Source: Echinococcus granulosus (taxonomy: Eukaryota > Platyhelminthes > Cestoda > Cyclophyllidea > Taeniidae). From it: 64,000 nt of DNA. The stretch spans positions 283,436 through 347,435 of the forward strand of contig NW_020170404.1 in assembly GCF_000524195.1 (NCBI RefSeq). Direction: 5' to 3'. Every line of letters begins with the position of its first letter. Position 1 is the first letter of the stretch. Below are positions 1-13,152 of this stretch, in pieces. The notes beneath the pieces are model-generated. The model was given only the letters and a program-made list of their open reading frames with translations, made no database searches and had not been told where the DNA came from. The position numbers were made by a program, and so were the translations under genes.

Positions 1-1555
1 TTTGATGCAAATAACTTTATCACAAGGTCGAAAATTTGGTCCATTTATTCAGTCTCTCTTCTGCCACAGTTAATGCACATATGAGAGTTTTCGTGCAACA
101 GGACGGCGGGAGTAAAATCCTATATCCATAAAACTTAATAATGGAAACAAGAACTAATGGCGCTACAATAACTGGGCTGTAGCTATGACAACCGAATCAT
201 CACTTCGGGCATCTTATCAATCAACCTCGAGACGCCAGCCAATACGAAATTTACCACAGTTTTTGAGGTGTTTTTATCCAGTCTTTAAGGATCGCAACTA
301 CCGGGGCATGGAATGGCATGGAGGTGGGATCAAAGGTGACAATGAAGCGGCTATATCTCAAATTACGTTTGAAGCACTTGACGAGCACTGGATATTTACA
401 GAACAATTGAAAGAGGGCACAGCGGAACCCATTTACGATCTCATTAAGTGCCCCAATGCCGGTGCGTGGCATAGACTCGCAAATACTACGTGGACATAAC
501 ACACAAAGGCCAAATGAATGTTCCGACTGTACTTTTATGATTATACCATATTAAGACTCAAGTCTTTGGCATCTTGAGTACTGTGTCACCCCTTGGGTCG
601 CAGTTCCATAATGCTTGAACTGGTTGTAAGTGTTTTAAGTAACTTGGTCGGTCTATTTCTAAATACTGACACCATAGGGACCAAACTCAGAATAATTACC
701 TAGGCTCCGGTACCAAAGTACCATTGTTTTGTTGTATTTTGTAAAGTAAACGTTCAAAAGGCGCTCATATAAATGAAATTCTTTATAAGCTTAAACAAAG
801 TGCAATTCCCATTGTCCACCGGTGTCCTAACAACGGATGGTGGCATTTATAGGCACGGAACATTATTTATGCTGACGATCATAAACACCGCCTACAGCAG
901 GGTTAGGCGGTTTTGCAGGAGTAACTCTGAAAAATTTGAGAATTCTGATAGAAAACTGATGTTACCCTCTCGGCTACTTGTCGCCACATCCTAATACCTG
1001 GCATTGAGCGGAAAAGGCTTTATTCACCTCTTGCCAGTGTTTCAAAAGCAGCCAAACTGCCAGCGACTTAGAAAATACATATAAAAATGGAAAATTGGGA
1101 AAGACAGCTAATGCTTGAAAGAGATGCTTAGGCTCCGGCGCCCTCCTACGAAATAAGCCACGAAAAATGCTGCAAAAAACGGCATTTTTTTGTTATCATT
1201 CCGTTCTAAGTTGCATGAAAATTGACATCAACTTTGCTTGACTTGAGACTAAAAGTCTCCATCAAGTGCCAGTAATGTTGATTTGCGTAACAATCCGATT
1301 ATTTGAAAAGTGACATTGCCTTCCCTCGGACGAGGTAAAAGGAAGCTGCGATTGAGCTGCGCCGCCAACGATCCTCACGACAATTGGAGACGCAAATAAG
1401 GAATCATAACAAAGCAAAAGACTTATAACCTTTGATTAGAAACGCGTGTCCTCAGAGGTGGAAAATAGGGGTGGATTAGGCGTACTGCTCATGCATAACT
1501 ACGTTGTTAGGGGAAAAAAAAGTCCATTTCGTGAATAAACAGAGGAGAGACGCAC
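1..1555. other. intronic sequence at left edge, no exon seen
   Basis: This is the 5' part of the NCX intron that follows exon 6. No stretch matching the alpha-2 repeat was found on the minus strand. Short open frames here (for example 185-499 plus) show no protein-like composition or splice context. Confidence 0.6.
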
Positions 1556-1678
1556 CCGTGGGAGGTACAAAAGCGAAAAGGACCTTCCAAAAGACAGTGA
1601 GGAAATGCATAACGTAGTCCGTGCACGAAGGCATCTTCTTTTCGCCCTCGGCAATCGCTTCCAAATCGTCATCATCAC
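1556..1678 (-). CDS. NCX: NCX exon 6: acidic loop and first C-terminal membrane helix
   Basis: The exon encodes residues 694-734: an acidic run DDDDLEAIAEGEKK, then PSCTDYVMHFLTVFWKVLFA and FVPPT, a near-invariant SLC8 block. Acceptor CTTACAG|GT; donor CACGG|GTGCGT, phase 1. The next exon was not found in bases 1-1555, so the gene continues off the left edge. Confidence 0.92.
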
Positions 1679-4600
1679 CTGTAAGTGAGAGAAGGTTTTC
1701 ACAATCAGTATGGCAAAAAAATGGTTTAAAAAGAGAAGGTAAAAGAAATTGGCATTTTGTGGGCCTATCCTTGAGGATAGAAACTCTTCGTTTTGGTATC
1801 ACGGGCATTTAAGGCTCTGCTGGACGACGTGGCCTACGGGCAATGTTAGTAGCCCTCCAACCCTTCTCTCGACTTCAGGGAAGTCTAACGACGCTACATA
1901 TATGCCAAATGTGTCTATTTGAAGTGGAGAATTTTCTCTTTAAATGATTTGACAAAATAAAAACACTTTGGAAAAGATAATGAGGCATAGATGAAGACGT
2001 ACCAGCGTTGACGGTGATTGCGTCTACAAACTGTTCCTTCCAGGAAGAAGTGCCAAGAAGCAGAACCCACTTTCCGTGTTTAACCAGACGATCCACAGTG
2101 TTCTAGGTAGGCACAACAAATCGACTTGATATACACAAGAAAAGATGGAAAGACAAAATCAACAACCTGTGACTGTCAATAGAACGAGGAGCCAATTCCA
2201 AAGCATGCACATCGAAATTTTCTTTTCTTGGCGCCAAATTTTATGTGATTTGTCTTGATAGGAAGTAAGTGACAAGAGTATAACGGAAGGGGCTTGTGTG
2301 GGATGCGATAAACGGGTTGAAACTGGCTCATTTGCTCAGTCGTGATGACAACTGTAAGAAGGTCTTACTTAGGGGCTCTTCTGGCGAAAACTCGGGATGG
2401 TCATTCAGATAAAAGAAAGATAAGGTTCCTTGCAATTCAATTTTAATGCACATTAGGTCAAAGAACTCATGTTAAGCGGACCAGATGGTACCTGTGATTG
2501 GATCCGTCAAAACTGCAGGTCAAATGTTAATGTACTTGATTGCTCAAATCGCTCAAATCAGTCGTCCACCAACGGTAAGCTAAAGCTTTTCCCTAATTTG
2601 CCTCTAGAGAATTGTGTAGCAGGGCACTTATTTATAATTTTTAACTTTATCACTTACTACTTTGTCGTGGCAAACAAAATTCGAGTGTCTTACATTACTT
2701 GGCAAAATGAAGGATTTTCTCGGCTTTTCAAGCAGTTGGGATTGTTGCAACACCTTACTAATGAGCATATATGACTTTTGAGTGAAAAAATGAGTTTAAA
2801 CACAAGCAAGTGAAGAGACACTAAAAGCTCTCTAGAAAAGCACTCTATTTGACTAGCCATTTTCGACAACTTCTACACTAAAAAACTCAAATGGCTGTTA
2901 GTCATAAATGAAATGGAACCGGGTGTGAGAATAAAAACGAACGTTTTTTGGCAATGCGGGAGCTAAAATTACTCTTTCAAAGGGAATTAATGCTTGAAAC
3001 ACCGCATCAACAACCGGGGCGATGCCAAAGTAATGAACAGGAAGTCCCCGCCGAGTTTATGAACGTATCGAACCAATCCCTTGCTCAGCTACTTTAATAG
3101 CAGGCTAAGGGGAGATCAGTAGCCAAAGTGACTAGTTTCTAAATTTTGCCGAATAAAGCGCCCTATGGCTAAGTTATTGCAAGACCACGTCCTGAGAAAA
3201 AAAGATGAGGAACATTGGAGAAGCGGAAGAAACTTGTTAATGAGCCATATCTGATGGATCCAGAAGGCTGCCAGCGATAGTTTCGTGGGCATTAAAGGCC
3301 CCTCCTTTGTACATACGATGGAGAGAATGGCCTCTGGACAAGGTCAGTAGCCCCTTAGCCCTTCAAGAAGGGTTAGGACCTACATTCATGGTAATGGAAA
3401 GTGGATCCGATCCTAACGGCCAGTTAGTATGATCTTCCTTCCTGAATTCTAAAGCTCAACGTGACGGAAGAAGGGTATATGCTGTAAATGGGGGAATCTG
3501 TGACAAACTTTAACAAAAAAGTTAAAAATGACATCTACCTTCGGCAATAACCCGGTTCCATATTCTAAAGGAATGCTTTTAATAACTAAAGCGATGGATA
3601 TACGTGACGGCCACCCAATACACTTCCCAAACAGGACAAAACTCCAGATCAAGTGGAATTGGCAAGAGGGATTAGTAAAGTTGCGGTCAAAGTTTTTTTT
3701 CAATTGCACGTAAATTTGATTACAGGTGTGGTTGGTACGTGGGTGTTTCTTCTAACAGCACCGACTACACTGTGGTGGCCAACGTGGGAGGATGGGCAAG
3801 GCCAGCGCCGAGGACGACGCTCAAAATGGAAGAGGTGCTATGTAGTATTTTAACTGTTTGCTTAACTCTTTGTTTTGGTTGCGCGGGTACCTAATGCCTC
3901 GCGATTATACTTCCGGTGGGTGGTATAACCTCCGGTCCATGTCAGTAGCAACCCCCAGACCTTCTATGCGTCAGCAATACATATCCCACATTATCATTAT
4001 CAATTCTATCGTCTGCAGGATAGATTCAAGGTGTTGCAACTAGTTTGAAGAGGTTAAAGTAAACGTCTTTAATATTAATACTCTGATATGAGGTGTGCAG
4101 ATTCGAAATGTAGAATGCTATTGAAGTCTGGTGGTAATGCACAAGTTGGTAAAAGAGTATTTAGCCAGTGAGCCATTTCTGGGCGTTCATCATAAAAGAG
4201 CCTGTTCGTCGATTTGTACTAAAAAGTTGAGGTCTTCCTGGATTATTGTTTAACATGATCCGACTATTAGAAATGACCTTCGTCAACCCACTAGCTTAAC
4301 CCAACAGGAGGGTATAAAAACCGAGGTTTTTGGTAAAAGTTAATACAAATACGGGATTTAGTTGTGCAGCAGCTTCAATGCACCATATCACAGTGACATA
4401 CCTTTAGTTCGGTGCTCTCCTTGATATTGACACGGAGACGGGTATATTGGCCAAGACGCGGCAATCCCGGGTCGAGTCCCTCGGTATCAGTGACCTCGCC
4501 AGTCTTGGTAGAATCTATCTTGCGTACCAACGATCTCCTTTTTAAGGTGTCCGGGAAAAGCTTCTCTGACATCATCGAGAAGAATGAGTGAGCGCCTACA

Positions 4601-7600
4601 GACATAGGACAGAGAAGTGAAACGGATTTCCACCAAAAATAGAGCAATCGCAGCAATCACGGTAAATCTTGGTTCTTACACACTTTAACTGATTTTAGTG
4701 AATCTTAAACAAATTATACAGTGCGAAGTGACGAAAGCGGATGTCGGTAATGAAGAGAAATATCAGACGAATAAAATATCGAGCAAATATAGCTCATAAA
4801 TCATCTAGTCAAACGATAAAGCCTATTCTACGAGGCGACAATAGTACGATCCATTCTTACTGGTGGTTTAGCTTGCGTGAACGAACTCCAGAATCACAAT
4901 AATATGGAAACAGTAAATTCCAGCTTCTCATATCTTCTTCACATTGAATACTGCGCCTTACAGGGGATTCGACTTCATTTATGAGCTTGCATAAAACTAC
5001 TTTTAAGAAATCAAGGAAAACCGTTTCCTCATGTATTTTAATAATCTCTTTGTACCGATTGTTAGCCTAAGCATGCACTACCATTTTTGACCGAATAAAA
5101 ACCGCATACTACTTAAGTTCACCCTTCTAAGTAGTACTATTATAAGAGCTTGTATGCTTAAATGAACTTATCCTAGTACAATGTAGTAAAGGAGTCTGAA
5201 GACTGCGTTAAAACATTTTTCCCTCCAAAAAACCTAGAAAAAGAACAGACTAAACAGTACCCTATTTACAAACAACCATCCTTTCACCATTTTCATTTGT
5301 GCAGAGGACGGACAGGACGGAAGTGAATATATAAGTTAAAACCTTAAAGGTACACCGTTCTTCAGTTTTCATTCACAGCCAGTAAGTCTGCTTGCACTTT
5401 AAATGAGGAAATAGGAAATATTACGATGACCGTTAGTGTGACTCGGGTAGTTCTACCGTCCACATGCAACAAGATGTTGGAAGTTCTAAGAGTTGTGTGA
5501 GGCTTGTAGCATCAAAGAAACAATAAAAGAAAAGAATTATTAAGAATAGCTCCATTAATGAGGAACCTATTCTAATCACGCAGTTATTCTTCATAAACTC
5601 AGACCACTTTTCTTCTTCTAGCTACCTTTGTCTTTGGCCCTTTTGTGTCTCTTCGGTGGTAGCACTTCATGGCTGCTTATTATAACGCCTCTTATAGGGC
5701 ATGACAAAGTGCCATAAATCACTACCCTAATAACCTTTTTGAGGTTAACGGTAAGCTAAAAGTAGGGTGTGATTGTTTGAAACGAATAAATTTATAATAC
5801 CTTAAACCATTCCTGTTGCCCTTCATCCCCACATGCGGTTCATGTAACAAAATTGCAGTACATTTGTTAAACAATTAATTGATTCCCCAAATCTTGGTTA
5901 AAATAAACAAATTAGCTAAAGTTGTCAGAGGTGGTTTCATTTTGCATTGGAACATATGTTATGCAAAGCCAGAAATTTTCAGTGACACGGCCTGGAGAAG
6001 AAGTAGAGGACACTCTCACCGGAGAGAAAAGGGAATTGAAATGAAGTTGTTCAATGTCAACAGCGGAGCAAAAATTCAAGAAATTATAGCCAAATTCTTT
6101 TACTTGACAGCAACCAGTTAAAATTGCAGAATTTTCAGTGCTTTCTAGGCACCCAATTGTGCATAACACATGTTTTGTCTTGAAAAATCAAGTAGTAACA
6201 AAGCGTTCTCCAGTCGTAACTTGATTTAGGGTAATCTAGATTTCCCAATCAACTAGTGAAGCCATTCCAACTTCCGGATTATAAGTAATCTCCCACAGTG
6301 TTTGATACACAGAATTACCGGCTTTTTTCCCTTCCGCTTCTTGATAAGCAGCAGCCATAATTGTCTGCAGCATCCCCCTCCAACCAAAAAGTGGAGAGAC
6401 TAAACAATTTTAGCGTTGCAAGAGGTGCCGGATTAGTGAGGAAATCCGCTCAAAATATTATCAAGTTAGTAATATATTCAACAAGTGCCCAGTCAACACT
6501 AGCGTGTCTTGTACCTCCGAAGCGAAAGATAGCCAGATGGTGTCGAGACAATCATGTAGCCTCACACCCCACTCTTCAATGACAACTACATCACAGGGGG
6601 CGACGTAAAGAAGGTGAAATGCATGAAAATGAGGTCATGACGTGGATTAGAAAGGAGCTTAGATCTTTATACCAGGATGAAATAGAGCAAAGAATAAGGA
6701 TGACTCCTTTTGGATAAGCCAAAGCACACGAGTGTGCAAGGCGCGGACGAACTTCGAAGGAAACCTATCCAATCGACCTCCAAGTGTGTCCCTTACTGCA
6801 GCAGATTAGGCTCAGTCTTTAATACCTTGTTCTTTATGAGTGAGGTATTCCCTACTGAATTGAGTTTTCCAAATCTTTCTCGTGTACCACAGTCTCAGCT
6901 CCGTATGTCGCAGGCTTGAGATCTGCCTTTCAATTCCAGGCTCAGGTGATACGCCTTCAAATTTAGGAAAGTGGTAGGATGAAGGGTAAGAAAGTAGGTG
7001 ATATGGAACAAAGGGGACGATTCATACCTAGCAATAACATGAGTAAGTAAAAATACCAGAATATCGTAGCCACCGACCGTGCTCTGACAAAATTTTCGAG
7101 TACGGGATGATGAGGGCACTCTCCCCCACTAATTGGGAGGGGAGATACGTATAAATGAATTCGAGCGTAGGTAGGGCAAAAAAATGTAAAACTTGGTAAA
7201 TAAGTAGTCGTTTGATGATACTTGCCATACTGACGTCTAAAACTCAATGGAGGTGTCTGACGTCAAATAAACACCAACAAAATGAACTGTTGCTACAAAA
7301 AATGGAGAGATTGCGATTCATCATATTTACTCTTTGTTCTAACTTGCTATTTTACATCAGATTTGGCGATACTGTTTAAGTGGACAAGTAGGAGAAGTGG
7401 TTCTAAAATGGTTTTAGTGGTTGGGGATTGGAGGTTGGCCCAGACTGACGCATAAAGGAAGAATGATTGATGAGGGGTGTTGTGTGAAAATGCAAAAAAA
7501 AGTGTTCAAAGCATTTTGTATGACAAGTTAATTTTAAGAGAGGTCTTTTTGGATAATATTTTGGGAAAAGAGTTTTACCATTCAGTTTACACCAGAGGTT

Positions 7601-10600
7601 CAATTCATACTACTGAATACCCTTTCGGAGGGGCTTCTTCATCAAAAAAATCGCATAGCTAGAAAGGTTTAGTATTCGTGCCAAAATGGAGGCCTTAAAA
7701 TTGCGGCTAAAGGAAATGACTAGGGTTCTCATAAACGAGAACCAAGAGAGCGATTTAATGAGTTTCCTAGGTCGTACAAACCGTTTCAAATTCTCCAAGC
7801 TCTCCGAATGCCATTTCCTGTGAGCCTGTTGCCTTTTACTCCACCCTTGAACGGAGAGCCTCGATACCGTCCCATTGCCATGGATATTTTCTCGCCTCAG
7901 GGGTGGACATTAAATAGTCAAGGTGAATTCGACAATGATATTAGTACGGAAGCCTACAAGAAGTGCTGGTAATAGGAACAGACTTGGTGGTGTGGCATTT
8001 GCTGTAAATTAAGAGCCGGTGTGGAGCTAGACAATCCCACCCATTCCCGACGGTGCACTGGTAACTGTTTAGGGCAAAAGGAAGCATAGGTTGAAGCGCC
8101 AAAGGCGGCTGTCCTATGCATCAACATGGCGAATAAGAAAGAGGCTTCCAAGTGAGTGATTGAAGTAGCATCCACAAAAAAAGATGGTCAAGCAAAAATC
8201 CACGAAGGAAAGAGCGCCACTTTTTAGAGTGTGGCATCTCCCTGTTTACGATTTACAAAGTAATATGGGTTGCATCTTAAACAGCCGTTAAGATGCACAA
8301 GCCATAACATTCTTTGAGGTCATTATTATCCTTTGAAGGAACACTAATTAGCATATTTGAAAGAGATTGAAAAGGAACAGTCGAGTGGAAAAAAGGAGGA
8401 AGGTTATTTCATTGTGGGACTGTACTCGCACCCAACATCCACGTGGCGCAATTTGAAAAGCTTTGATAATCCCCATACTTGCAAAAGCATACCGCAAAAT
8501 TAAGGAAATTTTAAATATTATTTTCCGTTCACCCACTATACTTTCCGATTCCTGTCCTTAAAAGAAAAACATCATGCACCAGGCCACATGTCAAGTAGGA
8601 CAGATTCAAAATGGCACTGAGTATAGTATCTTCACTTATTAGAATACGTAGTTTATCATTTTCACAAATCCTAATAAGTTTTGCCCGCTGTGATGACAGT
8701 ACAAAGAAAAACCAAGAGGTTAGGCAACATAGAGTCAGTTCCAATCAACCACGCCCTATTTGTATTAAATGAGGTCAGATAGAACTGTAGATGGCATTCA
8801 GAAGATTTCCTTTATGTTCTTCTCACTTCCAAGGGGGTGATTTATCGTTCACTTACCCTCTTTTTCTACAAGTGTTGGCTGTCCGAGCTCAATGAAGAAG
8901 TACTCGCTCTTCTCGTAGTCATTATCGTCCACAATAGGGACACGGATGACGCCTCTGTAAAGGGAGAAAGTGAAGAATAAAGAAGACCCCAAGTTCATGC
9001 ATATGTTATTTTTGTCAACTCTGGTTCAAAGTTATCAGACAACGATCGTGTGGATCCCTGAAACGCCTTCTGATCGCATTTCGAGTGCCAGGATCACGAG
9101 GAGTGCTCTCAAGTGCATCGGCTTCAGAATTTGACAGTCAGTCGTTGTTAAAGCGAACTCTCTGATTCGAGCAGCAATGTATAAGGTAGCGTCAATTCTG
9201 GAGTAAAGAAAGAGTCAAATGCTGCAAATCTTTTTCCCTCGGTTGTGCTTTGATTCAGTGCGCACAGTTTCTTCATTTGAGAAATACATTCTTCGGAAAT
9301 TCATTCATAGATGAATTTAGAGGCTAGAAGTTTTTAGACCACAATTCTTAAAGACTCTGGTAGTGATATCTTTTCCCCTCTTTCTGGAGTACAGTGAACA
9401 AGCTGGGAAATTATCACTTGGTTTTGTTCACCCTTCTCCATTTAAAAAAGAGCGGACCTTGACCAGCCCTAACAACACGGTGAAATGATTCCAATAGACC
9501 TCCAGACAGGATAAGAAAGTTATTGCAAAGATGGAGCCAAAAACTAATATTCATGCCTCTAGGGTACAAGGGTAAAGGAGGCAGAAGGGCCAGCAAATTG
9601 CCCGCGCCATAGTGGGATGGCGGCAGCATTGAGACAAATTTTTGTCTACAAACGTGACGCAAAATGTAATGTGCCGCAATGTAGGGAATTCTTTTTTATT
9701 CGCTCCTAAGGTAGCAAACTATTCTGCAGATTATTTCGATGCATCTGGCGAATTACAAAATCAATGAGCTGAAACAATTAACCATGGTAACACAAAGCAC
9801 CGTCTTGGTTATTATGTAAGCCCATTGAGATTTGATACTTTGCAACTCAGCGATAGCAGTTTCGCTCAAGAATTGGGAGAATTACGAATGCACACATTAC
9901 CCATTTAGTGATCCGACTTCCAAGGGCATATGCATCCCCTCCCTATTTTGAAGTCTATCCCTGGTGTCTCCATAAATCACTAACGTGTGTGTTTATGAAT
10001 TAGATAATAATTACATGCTTTGTTCAGAATTGGGAAGGGGGTATATATTAAAATTTCCCTTCTTTCGATCAGGGATGAAACATCCGTTCTTTATGATTTA
10101 TGCCCTCTAAAATAAGGTATACCGTAAAAATAGCGCTCCATATGTAGCGCTTGGAAAAGTGGTGTGTGCCTCAGCAGGGCTTTCTAAAAATAAAGGTGAG
10201 AAAAATTTAACCACATCGTTATCAAGACACTTGCTTTTCTCTTCATGCAAGACGAGACCACGCAAGGCGCTGGTTGTGGGCTCCTTGAAAAGACAAGTGA
10301 ATGAATTGCATCCAACCACTAAATTAAACATCAAATTTCGAGAACAACATTTAACCAGTTGATGCGTATTTACCTCTAATATGTGAAAAAAAAAACATGT
10401 TTCAAGAAAGAAGGAAATTTGGCTGCTTGCTCTCTTTCTCCGTTTAGTCATAAGGAAAAGGGGAAGTGACTGCACGTCCGCCTGCTAGTCAGTCCATCAC
10501 TACTGTTGACACCTTACGCAAATATATAAACAACTTGGTTACTTCTTTGTACATAAGCAAATCCGATCCACTATTAGGGGAATTAAGTAAATAAAACCAT

Positions 10601-13152
10601 AAAATACAACATGAGAGGTGTTATAACTATTCGGACAGCCTGTTATAGCCTTGTCAGCGCAATGAGAAAAGGAAAATCCAACCGACCTTTTCGAATATAT
10701 AAAAAGTTACGCATACTCTTAACTCAGTATTTTGCCATCCATTCAAAAGGCACAGAATGCGAGTATGATTGTAAGCCACTTAAAGGCGCACCGCACAATG
10801 GCGTGACAGGCGACGACAAAATTTAAATAAGTCCTTATCAAAGTGACACGTAGTACGCAGAGACACGAGAGTAGATTTGCATGGGTGTGTGTCTGTAGAC
10901 TACGAGGTGCGAATGAATCACTACTGAGGATTTTCTAAAGCACTAAGCCTAAACTCCTCTACACTATTACACTCTTTCTTGGGGAGGGTGGATACGCAAT
11001 GTCTTGAGTCTCATACTCCTGCTAGTTCATGAGAAATTTGCTCCTCTTTAGGCATAAAAGTGTACTAGTCTAATCAAAAGCAGTGTGATTTCATTGAAAG
11101 TGAGACATGTCATTCGCAATAATCCCACGCCTAGCCAAAAAACCTTGTAGGTAATGAGAGACACCAGAGTATCACCCCAAGAATTGACAGTTACGAAGTG
11201 GAATCATAGGGTTTAGATTTCCTTCTGTATCTCAAACTGGGTCAAATTCAACCAAAAAATATGATGAATAGCAGGTGGATTGCCGTTCGATTGATTACAC
11301 GACCTCACATGTAAAATAGAGATTCACACTTTAATGCGGAAATTTTACATTAAATATGTCGCTATAAAAAGTAAGATGGACGAACGTACTCGGTCTGATC
11401 GTTCAAAAATTCAACAAATCCAGAAGTGTCGGAGTAGTCCTTGCCGTTTCCCTTAGCGCTTCCATCCACTGTCTTGAATGGAACGTGTACACAACCACGG
11501 GCACCTGTGAGAGAAAGAAATGGCAGGTTGCAAGGGTGAATTTAGATAAAAGAGTGTTTAAACAAGCCTCAATATTCACCTGAACTGCGAACAACGGTGA
11601 ATTCGGCGACCTCGCAAGATTCACTGATATCAACCGACTCAGAAGCGAAATGAAAAACGCCGGAGTGATCATCGTCCAGCACCATGACAGTAGCAACAAC
11701 TGGATTCACAAGCTTCCATTCGGAAGTGAGACCAGAGGTGTGAATTACACGAAGGTTACTGAGGCGAACGTCGAAGTGTTCATCCTCCTCAAAGACATCG
11801 TCATCAATGATGGTTATGGATATCTGTTTGTGTTGTTCATTAGAACGGAAAACGAGCGTTCCATTGGTTGGTTCATAGTCTTCATTAGCAACTGCGGTAC
11901 CGTCCTCCGTAGCGTAGTCGATAGCGACTTCATCTCGAAGGTCTCCACCCTTTCGAGAAATAGTGATTTGAAAGCTTCCAACATTCTCTATCACTGTGTA
12001 GTGACCAGGATTGAAGTAAAGTTGCTGAACATCAGGTGCGTATAGTTCGGTTACTTCAGTCTGCTGAATTGGAAGTTTGCGTTCAAGTTTGGATTTCGTT
12101 ATCACGTTGCCACTGCCCGTCAATTGTCGAGTTGCTTGGATGCGATAGTACGCTCGCGATTTTGGACCCTTGTTTAAAACTTCGATCTGTGCTAGCTCTT
12201 CCAGCGCCTTAGGATCGATTTGTGGATTTTTCTTGCGGATTTCCTTAATGGTCTCAATGTATTCAAGACGAGTCTTTTCGTACTCCTCCTCTAACGACCC
12301 TTCACTGCTTTCTGAAACGGGTTCAGAGTTTGTAAATTTACCATTGGCCTCTATGTCAGAAGCATTTTTAATCATGTATTTTGCCTTTCGCCTAGCCTTA
12401 TACCTCTTTTTTAAAAATTTCTTTTGGAACAGCTTAATATCTGCTATATATGCAGTAATAACTGTTATGGGGAAGAAAAGAAAAGTGAGAAATGCTTCCC
12501 AGAATTCCACGATACCCTTTGACGTCACTGAGATGATGAAGTAGAGCCAGAGATACGCAAATACACTCCATATTGACGTTACAACAAAAACACCGAAATG
12601 CTTGATTCTGCGTGTCTCTCCATTAGGTATAACAGCAATACATGTACCAATGATGACAAATAAGTTAAAGGCCGCAGACCCAACAATTGTACCAGGACCA
12701 AGCTCCCCAGCTTCGAAGTTCGTTCCACAGATTTCGATGATAGAGAGCAAAATTTCGGGCGCGGAAGATCCAAGAGCCATAAGTGTTAGGTTCGAAACTG
12801 TTTCATTCCAAATGCGTACGGATATCACCTGAACTTCTCCTGACTTTGACTTCACTCGGACTTCTTTTTCCTGACTTGTGATTACTTCGATTGCGGCCAT
12901 AAATCGATCAGCGATGATTGACACACCGAGAAAGCAATACATCAGCGAAAGGAAATACACGATGGCACGTCCTGCTATCCGAGCAACACTGGTGCTGTCC
13001 TTTGGTTTCCATACCGGCAGTAATAGCCCATCTTTGCAGCTAATGTTAGCTGTGGACGGACATTTGCCATCTTCATCTACTGCCAATCCATTGACTGCCC
13101 ACGTACAAAATGCGAGTGTGAAAAAAATAGATTCTTTTCGAAACAACTCCAT
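1556..13152 (-). CDS. NCX: Na+/Ca2+ exchanger (NCX, SLC8 family), 3' end cut by window edge
   Basis: This gene encodes a plasma-membrane antiporter that exchanges Na+ for Ca2+. Six exons join in phase: 11580-13152, 11390-11504, 8857-8954, 4402-4595, 2003-2102 and 1556-1678, giving 734 codons so far. The ATG at 13152 has an in-frame TAA upstream. The protein starts with a signal peptide (about 1-24), then N-terminal membrane segments and the alpha-1 repeat with the motif ALGSSAPE near 126-133. A basic XIP-like stretch follows at about 240-262. CBD1 lies at about 370-500 with the acidic Ca2+ loop IDDDVFEEDEHF, and CBD2 at about 500-660. The conserved start of the C-terminal membrane block contains the motif MPSCTDYVMHFLTVFWKVLF. 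The alpha-2 repeat is absent and must lie left of base 1. Two LTR fragments of the local TRIM family sit antisense in its introns. Family identity is very secure; exact splice sites are inferred. Confidence 0.95.
1750..1898 (+). mobile_element. TRIM-family LTR fragment
   Basis: The segment matches the family LTR seen at 26.5, 51.8 and 53.3 kb, with blocks for GTTTTGGTA, AAGGCTCTGC, GTAGCCC.CCAACCCTTC and CTTCAGGGAAGTCT, ending in CGCTACA. The left end is diverged. It lies in an NCX intron, antisense to the gene. Confidence 0.7.
2003..2102 (-). CDS. NCX: NCX exon 5: loop-to-membrane linker
   Basis: The exon encodes residues 661-693 (NTVDRLVKHGKWVLLLGTSS then WKEQFVDAITVNAG). It matches the SLC8 segment just before the C-terminal membrane block. 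Acceptor CTACCTAG|A, phase 0; donor GCTG|GTACGT, phase 1. Confidence 0.92.
3265..3993 (+). mobile_element. TRIM-like non-coding LTR element, degraded
   Basis: A diverged 5' LTR (about 3265-3390) is followed by internal sequence shared with the copies at 26.5 kb and 58.1 kb, for example ACTCCAGATC near 3640. A purine tract AAAATGGAAGAGG (about 3823-3835) precedes a 3' LTR starting TGTAGTATTTTAACTG at 3841 and cut near 3993. No protein is encoded. It lies in the NCX intron between exons 4 and 5, antisense to the gene. Confidence 0.72.
4402..4595 (-). CDS. NCX: NCX exon 4: end of CBD2
   Basis: The exon encodes residues 596-660, including LPRLGQYTRLRVNIKES, equivalent to the closing CBD2 strand of SLC8A1. 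The first half (SFFSMMSEKLFPDTLKRRS) is basic and does not resemble the vertebrate spliced cassette region. Acceptor CTGTAG|GC; donor CTAAAG|GTATGT, phase 0. A cassette exon between this and exon 3 cannot be excluded, because the 4.26-kb intron was not searched exhaustively. Confidence 0.88.
4596..8856. other. NCX intron 3, 4.26 kb
   Basis: The intron lies between phase-1 exons. Short open frames (5879-6121 plus, 6963-7247 minus, 8348-8536 minus) have no recognisable domain or convincing splice sites. No repeat of the local LTR family was seen here. Confidence 0.5.
8857..8954 (-). CDS. NCX: NCX exon 3: CBD2 central strands
   Basis: The exon encodes residues 563-595 with the motif VDDNDYEKSEYFFIELGQP, equivalent to the CBD2 segment IDDEEYEKN..FFLEIGEP in vertebrates. 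Acceptor TTTACAG|A; donor GAGG|GTAAGT, phase 1. Confidence 0.9.
11390..11504 (-). CDS. NCX: NCX exon 2: start of CBD2
   Basis: The exon encodes residues 525-562. The acceptor CTCACAG and a phase-1 join give the sequence SSG|ARGCVHVPFKTVDG, which matches the first strand of CBD2 in SLC8 proteins. It ends in phase 2 at ACCGA|GTACGT. Confidence 0.9.
11580..13152 (-). CDS. NCX: NCX exon 1: signal peptide, alpha-1 repeat, XIP-like region, CBD1
   Basis: This large first coding exon encodes residues 1-524 and ends in phase 1 at a TCAG|GTGAAT donor. It holds the cleavable leader, about five hydrophobic segments, the alpha-1 repeat (NLTLMALGSSAPEILL, near 121-136), the cytosolic loop start and all of CBD1. 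Acidic residues of the CBD1 Ca2+ sites are present (ATEDGTA, IDDDVFEED, LDDDHSG). One exon covering this region is the same layout as vertebrate SLC8A exon 2 (family knowledge). Confidence 0.93.
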
